64,000 nt of DNA. Source: Paenibacillus sp. HWE-109. GTDB lineage: Bacteria > Bacillota > Bacilli > Paenibacillales > NBRC-103111. Below are positions 1-9,356 of this stretch, piece after piece. Every line of letters begins with the position of its first letter. The stretch's first letter is position 1. Below the pieces are notes generated by a model. The model saw nothing but the letters and a program-made list of their open reading frames with translations. It was not told the DNA's origin and searched no databases. The position numbers were made by a program, and so were the translations under genes. The stretch is from contig NZ_CP091881.1 of assembly GCF_022163125.1 (NCBI RefSeq), positions 5,518,001-5,582,000 of the forward strand, written 5' to 3'.

Positions 1-1
1 G

Positions 2-136
2 CAAAAAAACTATTACCGCTGGTTTATTCGGCAAAGCCGCGGCATCTACCATCTCACGCCGAGCGGAGAGCAAGCGTTGAGCGAATATGAACATGTGCTG
101 ACGGCTTTTGCGCCATCAACAACCCTTACCCTCTAG
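2..136 (+). CDS. C-terminal end of an unidentified protein (possibly DUF2161 family)
   Basis: Only the last 44 codons lie in the window, ending in TAG at 134-136. The tail has an aromatic YYRWF stretch followed by RGIYHLTPSGEQAL, which looks like a small winged-helix-type ending. It resembles what I recall of the C-terminus of DUF2161 proteins (putative PD-(D/E)XK phosphodiesterases), but this is a weak resemblance over a short segment. The gene is convergent with the flavoprotein gene and their stop codons overlap by four bases. The function cannot be settled from this fragment. Confidence 0.55.
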   Translation, partial: QKNYYRWFIRQSRGIYHLTPSGEQALSEYEHVLTAFAPSTTLTL

Positions 137-1083
137 GAGTGAACGATGACACGGTGCGCGTTCGCTTCTTCTTTCAACATCAGCAGCGCTTTATTCATCC
201 ATATCGCAGCCTGAGCGCCTTCTCCCATCGCAATAGTCACTTGTTCCGCATGAACACCCACATCGCCTGCTGCCCATACGAAAGGCACACTTGTCATTTT
301 GCTCCGTGAATCTGTGATAATATGGCGATTCTCCATGCGTTCTGCCCCAAGCTGACGCGCGAGATCAGACTTCACTTCATTGCCGCCGAAAGCAATAAAT
401 CCCCGCTCGGCTTCTATGCGATGCCCACTCGCCAAGACAACACCGCCAAAAACGCCTTTTCCCGCGGCAATCACTTCTTGAATATCCTCGGCCTTATAAG
501 CAATTCCTTTGTGCGCCATCTGTTCGAGCAGCTCTTTCTGAACCACCCGCTGCCCATGGTTCACATAAACCAGCTTGTCCGTCCGCGAACTCAGTTTCAA
601 GGCCATTCCCGCGCCAACATCGCCTGAGCCCATAATGACCGTTTGCTTATTTTTGATCTCATAGCCATCGCAGTCGGGACATACATAGACCGTTAAACCA
701 AGGCATTCCTTCAGCTTTGGCAGCTCAGGCAGACGATCCATCAGCCCTGTTGCCAGCAGTACGGTCGGCGCCTCGTACCCTTTGCCGGACTTTCCCCATA
801 GTTCAAAACCATCGCCAGGTTTCCCTTTTTTTACAGCTTGAACGACTTCATCTTGGATAAAAGCAACACCGAGCTTCTCTGCTTGAAGCCTGCCCAGTCG
901 GCGAAGCTCATTCCCCGATATGCCATCCGGCCAACCCAATAGATTATGATAGCTTTGACAAAGCGTAGAGCGTCCATATCCAGCATCAATGACGAGAACA
1001 CGATGTTCATATCTGCCAAGCTGAATAGCCGCTTGCAGACCCGCTATGCCTCCACCAACGATCAGACTGTCGTATTGTTCCAT
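133..1083 (-). CDS. NAD(P)/FAD-dependent oxidoreductase, thioredoxin reductase-like
   Basis: A 316-residue two-dinucleotide-fold flavoprotein. The N-terminal FAD motif is GGGIAG (about residues 10-15), a CPDC pair sits near residues 135-138 where thioredoxin reductases carry their redox CxxC, a second nucleotide motif GSGDVG follows near residue 160, and WAAGDVG near the C-terminus is the usual FAD-closing motif. Family knowledge suggests NAD(P)H-driven reduction of a disulfide or small redox substrate in the cytoplasm. The ATG at 1083 is preferred over an in-frame TTG 27 bases upstream because purine-rich AAGGGA precedes it. No thioredoxin-like partner is adjacent, so the electron acceptor is unknown. 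The gene is probably a relative of trxB rather than the housekeeping copy. Confidence 0.85.
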   Translation of the reverse strand: MEQYDSLIVGGGIAGLQAAIQLGRYEHRVLVIDAGYGRSTLCQSYHNLLGWPDGISGNELRRLGRLQAEKLGVAFIQDEVVQAVKKGKPGDGFELWGKSGKGYEAPTVLLATGLMDRLPELPKLKECLGLTVYVCPDCDGYEIKNKQTVIMGSGDVGAGMALKLSSRTDKLVYVNHGQRVVQKELLEQMAHKGIAYKAEDIQEVIAAGKGVFGGVVLASGHRIEAERGFIAFGGNEVKSDLARQLGAERMENRHIITDSRSKMTSVPFVWAAGDVGVHAEQVTIAMGEGAQAAIWMNKALLMLKEEANAHRVIVHS

Positions 1084-1152
1084 AAACCTGCGTCCCTTCT
1101 CTCCTATCAACTAGTACCTAGGATATCCGTGTTAGGACGCTTTCATGCTTAT

Positions 1153-2382
1153 CTACCTATTCTTGATGGTCCAAACCAAAGCAATTTGTGTCAGCGAAGC
1201 CAACATGAGAATCCACGGAATCAAACCGCCATCCAAATCGCTCCCAAACGTGATTAAACAAATAATTGAAATGACGCGGCCGACATTTAAGAAAAATTCG
1301 CGAACAACCACACTTTCAACCTTTAATTCTCCCTTTAGCGGCAGTTTGGCAATAAGGCCATAGTAATACCCCGTCATGGTATTCCCTTGCAGCGGTGAAA
1401 AAATGGAATATAAAATCATAAAGCCAACGACTGACCAAACATTGATGCTGCCAAGCAGTAAAGAAACGCCGACCAAATAGCCTGCAGTCGATATAAGAAG
1501 ATAAAAGCGCGCTTTGCCCGCATTCGCATATTTGGAGATGAAGATTCCCGTAACGATGCTTAAGCTTGAATACAGCACTCCTAAGTATCCAACAATATCT
1601 TCCCTTGGCATGACTTTAAACAAGAGAATATTCGGCAAGAAAAGCATCGTGCCCTGCAGCAATCCAATACCAAAAAATCCTAGCAAAGCCTTGAGCCACG
1701 CCCGTTCTTTTTTCATAATGAGTCCGGTTAGCTTCAAATAATAAACTCTGTGATGCCCGCTTGAGGCTTTTATTTTCAAAGAGATCATGGCCGCGAGCAA
1801 GAACATTACAAAAGCAATGCCGAACACAATCGTATATCCGCTAAGACCGTCTTTTAAACGAATAATGAATCCGGCGAGTGCCGGCCCTGCCAGCGTCGCG
1901 AGTGTAAAAAAGATCATATTAAAGGCAAGATAACGAATCCGATTCTGCTCCGTAGATACATCGTACATTAAAGTTAGGTAGCCTACCCAATAAAACGCAG
2001 CGGCCAGACCGTTAAATATCGCAAAAAACACATAATATTCGACTAATCGTTCTTGGGCAATGATGACGCTCAAATAAAATAAGCCCACCAGCATAATACC
2101 AAGCCGGTAAGAAACCATACGATCTTTCTTCTTGATCATCCAACCGCCAAGCGCAAAACCGATCGGCGTCAGAATGTAAACAATCATGCTGTATGTACCA
2201 TTGACTACAACACTATGTGTCAGCCTCCATAAATACAAATTCAAAAAAACGCCCGACATGGAAGCGCCAAATTGAAAAGTAGAGTGGATAATGAGAGAAA
2301 TGACTGCCTCTGGTGATAGTTGTTTTTCTGGTGGAAGCGTATTCCCTCTGCTTTGCAGCCAATTCCTAATTCGTATGTTCAT
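1153..2382 (-). CDS. MFS transporter
   Basis: A 409-residue, very hydrophobic protein with about twelve predicted membrane spans. A short basic loop (IKKKDR) after the second or third span matches the conserved cytoplasmic loop of the major facilitator superfamily. The substrate cannot be read from the sequence. The ATG at 2382 follows a GGGGGT ribosome site; a longer TTG start at 2442 would run into the terminator of the upstream sugar-binding gene and is unlikely. It lies 69 bases upstream of the flavoprotein gene on the same strand, so the two may be co-transcribed, but nothing links their functions. Confidence 0.85.
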   Translation of the reverse strand: MNIRIRNWLQSRGNTLPPEKQLSPEAVISLIIHSTFQFGASMSGVFLNLYLWRLTHSVVVNGTYSMIVYILTPIGFALGGWMIKKKDRMVSYRLGIMLVGLFYLSVIIAQERLVEYYVFFAIFNGLAAAFYWVGYLTLMYDVSTEQNRIRYLAFNMIFFTLATLAGPALAGFIIRLKDGLSGYTIVFGIAFVMFLLAAMISLKIKASSGHHRVYYLKLTGLIMKKERAWLKALLGFFGIGLLQGTMLFLPNILLFKVMPREDIVGYLGVLYSSLSIVTGIFISKYANAGKARFYLLISTAGYLVGVSLLLGSINVWSVVGFMILYSIFSPLQGNTMTGYYYGLIAKLPLKGELKVESVVVREFFLNVGRVISIICLITFGSDLDGGLIPWILMLASLTQIALVWTIKNR

Positions 2383-2440
2383 CGTAGACCCCCAGTCGTC
2401 CTCTATATTGTAACAGCCATCCTCGCTCCTGTTAAACAGC

Positions 2441-2470
2441 AAAAAGCCTCAGCATTGGCGCTGAGGCTTT
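2441..2470 (-). terminator. Rho-independent terminator after the sugar-binding lipoprotein gene
   Basis: Read on the minus strand, GCCTCAGC pairs with GCTGAGGC around a short loop and is followed by TTTTT. It lies 20 bases beyond the stop codon at 2490 and separates this operon from the MFS gene. Confidence 0.8.
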
Positions 2471-2489
2471 GTTACCGCTCGTTAACAGC

Positions 2490-3809
2490 TTACTTCTTGA
2501 GGCTATCCCATGTTTTCTGGAATTCATCAAGCATTTGGTCCTTCGTATACTTCTTCGCTACATATCCTTGCATGATATCGCCGAATTTTTTACTGGATGC
2601 TTCGCCGCCTGGGAATTTGAACCAGTTCCAGCTCAACGTTTTGCCAGCTTTGCTGTATGCGATGATATCAGCTGCTAAAGGTCCAAGAACTTTTTCGTCA
2701 GCAGGAATCGTTTTGAAGGCTGGGATGAATTTGAATTCATCTGTAATGTATTTTTTACCGATATCAGAGCTTACCATCCAGTTCAGGAACTTCTTCGCTT
2801 CGTCTTTCACAGCCGAGTTTTTGTTGATAACCCAGTTGTTTGGAACGCCAACGAACAATTTATCATTGGAAGCAGCATCATCGTTGATCGGCATTGGCAA
2901 GAAGCCAATTTTGATGTCCGGATTTGTTTTGGAGATTTGAACTTGTGTCCAGTTGCCTTGTTGCGTCATAGCGGCTTTGCCTGTTGCAAAATCAGTTACT
3001 TGTGTATTGTAGTCCGTTTGCAGCGGATTTTTATTGCCGTATTGCAATTGCAAATCAAACAGTTTCGCCCATTGGTTGAACACTTCATTACCAGGAATTT
3101 TCGCTGTGCCTTTATTCAAGCCATCAATGAAAGCATTTGGATCTTTCTGATAAGCAAACGGAAGGTTCACGAAGTGATTCCCTAATACCCACCACTCGCC
3201 ATAGCCTGTTTCAAAAGGAGTGATTCCTTTGGCTTGGAGCTTTTTAGCCGCATCTTCGAGTTGTGTGATCGTTTTTGGCAGCTCCGTAATGCCCGCTTTT
3301 GTGAACAGATCTTTATTGTATTGGAAACCATAGCCTTCAAGGTTCAGCGGTTGACCATACAATTTACCGTTTTTGGTCATTGGCTCTTTGGCTACATCAA
3401 CAAGATCCTTCACCCATGGTTGATCGGATAGATCTTCCAGGTTGTCAATCCACTTGTCAAGGTCGCTGAAACCACCGTTGTTGAAAATATCCGGTTTGTC
3501 GCCAGAGTTGAACTTCGCCAGCAATGCTGCGCCGTAATCCGCGCCACCGCCAACAGTGTCTACTTGAATTTTTACGTTAGGGTTCAACTTTTGATATTCT
3601 TGCACTAATTTGCCCAGCTGGTCAGCGATTTCCACTTTAAATTGAAACATTTTAATGGTTACTGGTTTGCCAGCAGCTGGAGTTGTAGTTGCAGCAGCAC
3701 CCGTGGATGCAGATGGTGAAGGTGTTGTTTCTGTTTTCTTGCCACAACCTGCAACAACGACGGAAAGTGATAATACAGCAGCCATACTGATCATCGTTAA
3801 TTTTTTCAT
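2490..3809 (-). CDS. Extracellular sugar-binding lipoprotein of an ABC importer
   Basis: A 439-residue solute-binding protein. It begins with a basic, hydrophobic signal peptide ending in the lipobox VVAGC (Cys22), followed by a Thr/Ser/Pro/Ala-rich linker, so it should be lipid-anchored on the outer face of the membrane. The mature part has the layout of family 1 sugar-binding proteins (for example GNHFVNLPFAYQ, AAMTQQGNWT, VPNNWVINKNS). It captures a sugar or oligosaccharide and delivers it to the two permeases encoded just upstream. The ATG at 3809 is preceded by AGGGAGG. A 165-base gap containing a cre-like site separates it from the permeases, so it may also have its own promoter. Substrate unknown. 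Confidence 0.9.
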   Translation of the reverse strand: MKKLTMISMAAVLSLSVVVAGCGKKTETTPSPSASTGAAATTTPAAGKPVTIKMFQFKVEIADQLGKLVQEYQKLNPNVKIQVDTVGGGADYGAALLAKFNSGDKPDIFNNGGFSDLDKWIDNLEDLSDQPWVKDLVDVAKEPMTKNGKLYGQPLNLEGYGFQYNKDLFTKAGITELPKTITQLEDAAKKLQAKGITPFETGYGEWWVLGNHFVNLPFAYQKDPNAFIDGLNKGTAKIPGNEVFNQWAKLFDLQLQYGNKNPLQTDYNTQVTDFATGKAAMTQQGNWTQVQISKTNPDIKIGFLPMPINDDAASNDKLFVGVPNNWVINKNSAVKDEAKKFLNWMVSSDIGKKYITDEFKFIPAFKTIPADEKVLGPLAADIIAYSKAGKTLSWNWFKFPGGEASSKKFGDIMQGYVAKKYTKDQMLDEFQKTWDSLKK

Positions 3810-3895
3810 TGAGGTAAAGCCTCCCTTTTTTGTGTGTACTCAGCTTACCCTGATGACGAAAGTTTTATTAGCTCGTTATCAGCTTATATTTGTAT

Positions 3896-3909
3896 TGTAA
3901 ACACTTTCT
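3896..3909. promoter_or_regulatory. Possible CcpA (cre) site upstream of the sugar-binding gene
   Basis: TGTAAACACTTTCT matches the consensus TGWAANCGNTNWCA at 12 of 14 positions. It lies about 87 bases before the sugar-binding gene start, in the only sizeable gap inside this operon. Carbon catabolite control would make sense for a sugar importer, but one such match in a window of this size is weak evidence. Confidence 0.3.
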
Positions 3910-3974
3910 TAAACCCTTAACACGGACAATATTGAACATAAAGGTGGAAGATTTTGAACTTAATAGCAAATCTG

Positions 3975-4811
3975 TTAACCTTTTACGGAACCTGCTGTAA
4001 TCCCTTCCACAATATGTTTCTGCATCGCCAAGAAGAAGAGAACGATAGGCAGTACGCCTAGTGTCAAGCCTGCCAGAGCCAAATCCCATTGTTTCGTATA
4101 CTGTCCAAAGAAAGAGAATGTAGCCAGCGGAATCGTTCTAAGATCCGGGTTGTTGAGCACCAGTGACGGCAGCAAGTAGTCATTCCAAATCCATAAGCTG
4201 TTCAGAATGATAATCGTGGTCGACATCGGCTTCAATAGAGGGAACACAATCCGCCAGAACACGCCATATGGTGAACAACCATCAACAGTAGCGGACTCCT
4301 CGATCTCCAGAGGAATCGATTTGATAAAACCATGGTATAAGAATACGTTAAGCGAGACACCGAATCCAAAATAACAAACGACCAAGCCCAGCTTGCTGTC
4401 CATCAGTCCGACTTGACTTGCTACGCGCACTAATGGGATCATGATTGATTGGAAAGGAATCACCATAGCAGCCACGAAGGCAAGAAAGACGAGATTGTTG
4501 AATCTACTTGCTTTGCGCACCATGCGGTAAGCGGCCATGGAACTGATAATGACAAGTCCAAGGTTGCTAAGCACGGTAATGATCAATGAGTTCATGAAAA
4601 CCGTAGGGAACTTCATGATCGTCCATACTTTCGTATAGTTGTCTAAGAACAGGCTTTTCGGCAATTTCGCCGTATTAGCGGCCAGTTCCGGAAACGTCTT
4701 GAGTGAGTTTACGATAACGAAGTAAAAAGGAACCAAGAACAGCAGGGCAATCACGATACCCAGTACCTCGAGTGTAAACAGCCGACCGGAGTATTTTTTA
4801 ACAGAATCCAT
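3975..4811 (-). CDS. Carbohydrate ABC transporter permease (MalG/AraQ-like)
   Basis: A 278-residue inner-membrane protein with about six spans. The cytoplasmic EAA loop reads EIEESATVDGCSPYGVFWRIVFPLLKP when two consecutive blocks are joined (EIEESATVDGCS and PYGVFWRIVFPLLKP); this is where the permease docks on the ATPase. The family is the second, MalG-like permease of CUT1 sugar importers. Its ATG overlaps the TAA stop of the upstream permease by one base (TAATG), so the two are translationally coupled. No ATP-binding subunit is encoded nearby; such importers usually share an MsmX-type ATPase encoded elsewhere. Confidence 0.9.
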   Translation of the reverse strand: MDSVKKYSGRLFTLEVLGIVIALLFLVPFYFVIVNSLKTFPELAANTAKLPKSLFLDNYTKVWTIMKFPTVFMNSLIITVLSNLGLVIISSMAAYRMVRKASRFNNLVFLAFVAAMVIPFQSIMIPLVRVASQVGLMDSKLGLVVCYFGFGVSLNVFLYHGFIKSIPLEIEESATVDGCSPYGVFWRIVFPLLKPMSTTIIILNSLWIWNDYLLPSLVLNNPDLRTIPLATFSFFGQYTKQWDLALAGLTLGVLPIVLFFLAMQKHIVEGITAGSVKG

Positions 4812-5695
4812 TAGACCTCAACCTCCTTGCGTTTCGTATACATCACTTGGATGGTTGAAATAATGGCAACGACGACGAAGAAGATGAACGCTTTAGCCGT
4901 TCCCAAACCATAGCGATTATTCCGGAACGCTTCTTGATAAATGTTGATCGCCAGCGATTCGGTAGAGTTGAACGGGCCTCCTCTAGTCAAGGAGAAGTTT
5001 AAGTCAAACATTTTGAATGACCATGAGATGGTAAGGAACAGACAGACAGTAACCGCAGGCATGATAAGAGGAACAATGATGCTGCGAAGCACCTGCATAC
5101 GACTCGCCCCATCAATATACGCGGCCTCAATCATATCCTTAGGCACATTGGACAGTGCTGCAATGTAGATAATCATGAGATATCCAGCACCTTGCCAAAC
5201 ACTTACGATAACGATCGCCCAGAAGGATGTCGTTGCATCACCTAACCAAGGAAGCTCAAAAAATCCGATATGTGTAAGACTGCCTAACGTAGCAAAACCT
5301 TTAACGAAGATGAACTGCCAGATGAACCCTAACAGCAATCCGCCAATCACGTTGGGCATGAAGAAGATCGTCCGCAGAATATTACGGCTTTTCAAAGCCT
5401 GCGTCAGCAGCAAAGCCAACAAGAAACCTACAAGGTTCGTGAGAACCACGTTGGTAACTGTCATGCGAGTGGTAAACCAGAAGGCGTTGCGATAATCCTT
5501 GTCTTCAAAAAGAATGTGCTTGAAATTATCTAAGCCATTGAATTTCACGTTTGTCGTAACGCCGTTCCATTCGGTGAATGAATAATAGATGCTCATGAAA
5601 AATGGAATTAAGACGATCAGGGTAAAAAAGACGAGTGCTGGGCCCACAAAGACCCACTGCTGCATAACTCCCGAGATGCCTTTATTAGTTTTCAT
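4811..5695 (-). CDS. Sugar ABC transporter permease (MalF/AraP-like)
   Basis: A 294-residue protein with about six membrane spans and the EAA loop MIEAAYIDGASRMQVLRSII typical of CUT1 sugar permeases. It is the first gene of a permease-permease-binding protein operon. The ATG at 5695 follows AAGGGGGAA at good spacing; a longer ATG start at 5734 lacks a ribosome site. The gene is divergent from the two-component sensor gene at 5853, an arrangement common for YesM/YesN-type systems that control a neighbouring importer. Confidence 0.9.
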   Translation of the reverse strand: MKTNKGISGVMQQWVFVGPALVFFTLIVLIPFFMSIYYSFTEWNGVTTNVKFNGLDNFKHILFEDKDYRNAFWFTTRMTVTNVVLTNLVGFLLALLLTQALKSRNILRTIFFMPNVIGGLLLGFIWQFIFVKGFATLGSLTHIGFFELPWLGDATTSFWAIVIVSVWQGAGYLMIIYIAALSNVPKDMIEAAYIDGASRMQVLRSIIVPLIMPAVTVCLFLTISWSFKMFDLNFSLTRGGPFNSTESLAINIYQEAFRNNRYGLGTAKAFIFFVVVAIISTIQVMYTKRKEVEV

Positions 5696-5783
5696 GGGAA
5701 TATTCCCCCTTACGATTATGTAACTTTCTTTCATTATAAATTTCTAATTCACGCGAAAACACAGATTATCGTGATGCATTAGG

Positions 5784-5812
5784 TGGAATTTGTTGACCTC
5801 TCCTGCTACAAT
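5784..5812 (+). promoter_or_regulatory. Candidate promoter for the sensor kinase-regulator operon
   Basis: An extended -10 element TGCTACAAT (TACAAT at 5807-5812) lies 40 bases before the kinase start, with a poor -35 (TGGAAT) 17 bases upstream. TTGACC also occurs but is too close to serve as its -35. Confidence 0.35.
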
Positions 5813-5852
5813 GTAGGGGAAAAACTCCCATAAGAAACCGAGTTGATACCCA

Positions 5853-7679
5853 TTGATCCGTCACAGTATGCGCAATAAATTGATCCTTTTTTTGCTCATA
5901 GCGACCCTAGTCCCCTTCGTAACCTCGATCGTGGTATCCTATTTATTCACTAAGGAGAAAGTCACGGAAGACACGATCCGCACGAATTCAGCCCTCATTT
6001 CTCAAGCCAAAATGAACTTGCTCAATTACTTGAACGGGATTGTCCAAGCTTCCGCCACCATCTACACCGGACAGCATCTATCCGAACTTGGACAGCTTTA
6101 CGATATTTTGGAAAGAGAGCGCAACATTGATTACATGAGCGATAAAGTGATCAAAAGCGGGCTGCAGGTCATGTCGCACTCCATCAAAGAGTTTAAGCAA
6201 GTGTATCTGTATGCTTCCGTCAGTGATCGCTCCTTCTTGTCCAGCAATGACTTCCAAGGCAGCCGGCCTGGCAAATATGAGGGGCTGCCGCCGTTTCCAG
6301 ATAAGCAAAGCATTTATTTCGAAACTACACACGAAAGTCACGATTACAATATTGCACTTAATGTGTATTCTGCTCCAACACCTGTCCTGTCTATGCATCG
6401 CAAACTGTTGTACTCCCCGAACAATACGTCCATCGGAGAGCTCATTATCGATTTCCAACTAGACCTAGTTTCTGAAATATCCCAAAGCTTATACACGCAT
6501 GATGAAGAAGAATTGTACATTCTGGATGAACATGGCCTTATCGTCTTCGGACCCGACACCGCCAAGTGGGGGCTTCCGCTCGAAGGAAACTGGGGCAACG
6601 AAGCCATCTACAGCAAACTTGATAAAGGCAGCTATGAATGGAGCAAAGGGGCCTACGCCGGCATTAACGTATACGAGAAAATGAAAACCGACTTTGTCGA
6701 TTGGACGATCGTCAAACGTCTGCCTTACGAACAATTAACCAAAAATGCCAGACAATTAACACTTATCAATTCACTTATTTTAACTTTCTCGATGCTGATC
6801 GTAATTGCCGGGACAATCTATATCAGTATTCGGTTTACAGAACCGATCAAGCAATTAATTCGTTACATTACCCGTATCCAGGCCGGGCAAGTTCAATTAA
6901 ACCAGTTGACGACCGATATTGAATTGACCCGCACGGACGAAATGGGCATTCTAGCCAATCGCTTTCATACTCTCTTGCAGGATTTGAATCAAATGGTTAT
7001 GCGCGAGTATCGGCTGGAGCTTGCTAATAAATCCAATCAGCTGATGGCCTTGCAGGCCCAAATCAATCCGCATTTTCTCAATAATGCGCTTCAATCCATC
7101 GGGACCTTGGCTTTGCAGCATGATGCGCCCAAAGTCTATGCCTTGATTTCTTCACTGGCCAAAATGATGCATTACAGCATGAATACCAATGAATCCGTCG
7201 TTCCTTTGCGTAAAGAGATCGATCATATCAAATCCTATCTGGAATTGCAGAAGCAGAGATTCGAACATCAATTTGAAATTATCTATGAGGTGGAAGAAAG
7301 CACCAAGCTGGTCCCCGTGCCCAAAATGATTCTGCAGCCTTTGGTGGAAAACTATTTCAAGCACGGCTTCAAGCCTAGTGGCGAAACGACAGGCTTACTG
7401 CGCATCGAAGCTGCGAAGTATATAGAGGGTGAAGACGAATTCCTCAAACTGGTTGTCGAGGACAACGGCATCGGCATTTCCGAGGAGCGGCTTCGCGAGG
7501 TCACTAACAGACTGAATACCCCTTCCATCACGGAAGCGGCCTGTATTGGACTAAGCAATGTGTTAACTAGAGTCCGGTTATATTTCACGGATGACGCTAG
7601 TCTGGCTATTACACATGTTGAGCCCCAAGGTCTAAGGATTACTATCCATATACCCATGAAAAAGGGAGCTATTGAATGA
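5853..7679 (+). CDS. YesM-type membrane sensor histidine kinase
   Basis: A 608-residue sensor. One membrane span lies near residues 9-30 and a second near 300-320, enclosing a large extracellular sensor region. A HAMP segment follows, then the His_kinase (PF06580) signature AQINPHFLNNALQSI with the probable phosphorylated His407, and a HATPase domain with LQPLVENYFKHG and DNGIGI. It should detect an extracellular signal, probably a sugar, and phosphorylate the AraC-type regulator encoded next; stop and start overlap as ATGA. The start is uncertain: TTG at 5853 gives MIRHSMRNK, ATG at 5868 gives MRNK, and neither has a strong ribosome site. Likely control target: the divergent ABC importer. 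Confidence 0.92.
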   Translation: MIRHSMRNKLILFLLIATLVPFVTSIVVSYLFTKEKVTEDTIRTNSALISQAKMNLLNYLNGIVQASATIYTGQHLSELGQLYDILERERNIDYMSDKVIKSGLQVMSHSIKEFKQVYLYASVSDRSFLSSNDFQGSRPGKYEGLPPFPDKQSIYFETTHESHDYNIALNVYSAPTPVLSMHRKLLYSPNNTSIGELIIDFQLDLVSEISQSLYTHDEEELYILDEHGLIVFGPDTAKWGLPLEGNWGNEAIYSKLDKGSYEWSKGAYAGINVYEKMKTDFVDWTIVKRLPYEQLTKNARQLTLINSLILTFSMLIVIAGTIYISIRFTEPIKQLIRYITRIQAGQVQLNQLTTDIELTRTDEMGILANRFHTLLQDLNQMVMREYRLELANKSNQLMALQAQINPHFLNNALQSIGTLALQHDAPKVYALISSLAKMMHYSMNTNESVVPLRKEIDHIKSYLELQKQRFEHQFEIIYEVEESTKLVPVPKMILQPLVENYFKHGFKPSGETTGLLRIEAAKYIEGEDEFLKLVVEDNGIGISEERLREVTNRLNTPSITEAACIGLSNVLTRVRLYFTDDASLAITHVEPQGLRITIHIPMKKGAIE

Positions 7680-9304
7680 AAGTTTTACTAGTCGATGATG
7701 AAAAGCATGTACGAGATGCCATTCGGTTGCTCGTGAACTGGCAAGAGCATGGCATAGAGACGATCTTGGAAGCTCAAGACGGTGAGTCTGCGACAGAGAT
7801 GATCACGCAGCACCATCCCGAAATCATTATGACGGACATGATGATGCCGATCATGAATGGAGTCAAGCTGCTGGAGTGGCTGCAAGCTTATGCGCCGGAT
7901 TCGAAAACCATTGTGATCAGCGGCCATGACGATTTCTCTTTGCTCAGGCATACCCTCAAATACGGAGGAACGGATTACATCTTGAAGCCTGTTGATCCCG
8001 ATCAACTGAATGAAGCTTTAGCCAAAGCTATTCAAGCTTGGCAGAAAGACGAGGAGCTGCGCCAAACCAATCGTGAGCTGAATATTGAAATGAATCAAAT
8101 TAAGCCCATGTACTGGGACAAACTGCTCTCCAACTTAATTGCTGAACCGTCCTCTTATGAGCAGGCCGCGGAGCCATTGGAGAAGGAACTTCATTTGACC
8201 CGTCCATTAAGCAACTGTCGCGTAGCGATTTTATCCCTCGATACGATGGAACGCAGTGTCAAAAATAAATTCAGCCAGAATATGGATCTGCTGCTCTTCT
8301 CTCTGATTAATATTTGCAATGAATTTCTCGTCAATGACAAGCGAGGATACGCCTTCCGTTACTGGAACAGCGACAATGAGATCGTCTTGCTGCTCTGGAA
8401 AGATCAGCCTGGTGCTGAAGCTTTTCTGGCCAAAATAAATGAAGGCATGCGCACCGCACTACATACCCGTGTGGACTTCGGCATTGGCAGCTCGCACGCC
8501 TTTCCTGCTGACTTAACCTCCTCCTACCAGGAGGCGCGCATCGCCTTGCGGCAACGCAATCTCAAAGCCAAGGAAACGTGGATTCACAGCACTTTGAAGC
8601 CAGCCGCCGCGCCGCCGCTTACGCTCACTTTCAGCCATTATGAAGAACGTATTCAATTAGCCATTCGCAGCGGCAATATCGCTCAGATTGAGCAAGCCAT
8701 TCAACATTGGATGGATGCTGTCAAACAAAGCGATACCATTACACTAGAGCAGCTTGATCATTGGTGGCGAGAATACGGTGTGATGAAACGCCGTTGGATT
8801 CAGCAATTTTTCACGGGCATCAGTGATGAAAAGGTCAAAGACATGCTGCTTGATGAGCCTGCAAGCCTCATTGTTCCACTTGATGAGCATGGCATCCTCT
8901 CTCTCTCGCTGTGGCAGCAGGAACTGACTCGCAGCATCGTCCATCTGTCCAAGCTCATGCTGGAAAGTCAGCACAAGGACAAGAATGTGATTTTTGAAAT
9001 TGCCGAGTTTCTGGAAAAGCATTATCACGAAGATGTGACACTGCAAGATATCGCAAGTCGCTTCTATCTGAGCCGCGAATACATCTCGCGGAAATTCAAG
9101 CAGGAATTCGAGGTCAATCTCTCGGATTATTTGGGCCAAATCCGCATGAGCAAAGCCAAAGTGCTGCTGCGCAACCCCCACCTGCGCATATCGCAAGTCG
9201 CCGAGATGGTCGGGTATCAAGATGAGAAATATTTCAGCAAAGTTTTCAAGAAATCAGAAGGCATGACGCCCAATGAATATCGAAAAAGCGCGAATTCTAG
9301 CTAA
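7676..9304 (+). CDS. YesN-type response regulator with AraC DNA-binding domain
   Basis: A 542-residue regulator. Residues 1-120 form a receiver domain with acidic pocket DDE and probable phosphoacceptor Asp54 in TDMMMP. A long middle region of unknown fold follows, and the last 100 residues are an AraC-type double helix-turn-helix (VTLQDIASRFYLSREYISRKF and, near the end, QVAEMVGYQDEKYFSKVFKK, each written here as separate short motifs). The start overlaps the kinase stop, so the pair is translationally coupled. It probably activates transcription of the divergent sugar importer and perhaps of the glycosidase unit downstream. Confidence 0.92.
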   Translation: MKVLLVDDEKHVRDAIRLLVNWQEHGIETILEAQDGESATEMITQHHPEIIMTDMMMPIMNGVKLLEWLQAYAPDSKTIVISGHDDFSLLRHTLKYGGTDYILKPVDPDQLNEALAKAIQAWQKDEELRQTNRELNIEMNQIKPMYWDKLLSNLIAEPSSYEQAAEPLEKELHLTRPLSNCRVAILSLDTMERSVKNKFSQNMDLLLFSLINICNEFLVNDKRGYAFRYWNSDNEIVLLLWKDQPGAEAFLAKINEGMRTALHTRVDFGIGSSHAFPADLTSSYQEARIALRQRNLKAKETWIHSTLKPAAAPPLTLTFSHYEERIQLAIRSGNIAQIEQAIQHWMDAVKQSDTITLEQLDHWWREYGVMKRRWIQQFFTGISDEKVKDMLLDEPASLIVPLDEHGILSLSLWQQELTRSIVHLSKLMLESQHKDKNVIFEIAEFLEKHYHEDVTLQDIASRFYLSREYISRKFKQEFEVNLSDYLGQIRMSKAKVLLRNPHLRISQVAEMVGYQDEKYFSKVFKKSEGMTPNEYRKSANSS

Positions 9305-9306
9305 AA

Positions 9307-9336
9307 TTCTGTAAAAAATATGGAATATGCTATACT
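9307..9336 (+). promoter_or_regulatory. Candidate promoter for the coiled-coil/glycosidase unit
   Basis: Extended -10 TGCTATACT (TATACT at 9331-9336) lies about 21 bases before the start codon, with TTCTGT 18 bases upstream as a weak -35. It starts just after the regulator stop codon, so the two-gene unit may be expressed separately from the two-component genes. Confidence 0.4.
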
Positions 9337-9356
9337 AATAGACAGAGGTGATTTTC

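Noticed and set aside
5741..5775. cre site in the divergent promoter region
   Set aside because: The sequence around the CGCG core matches the consensus at too few positions.
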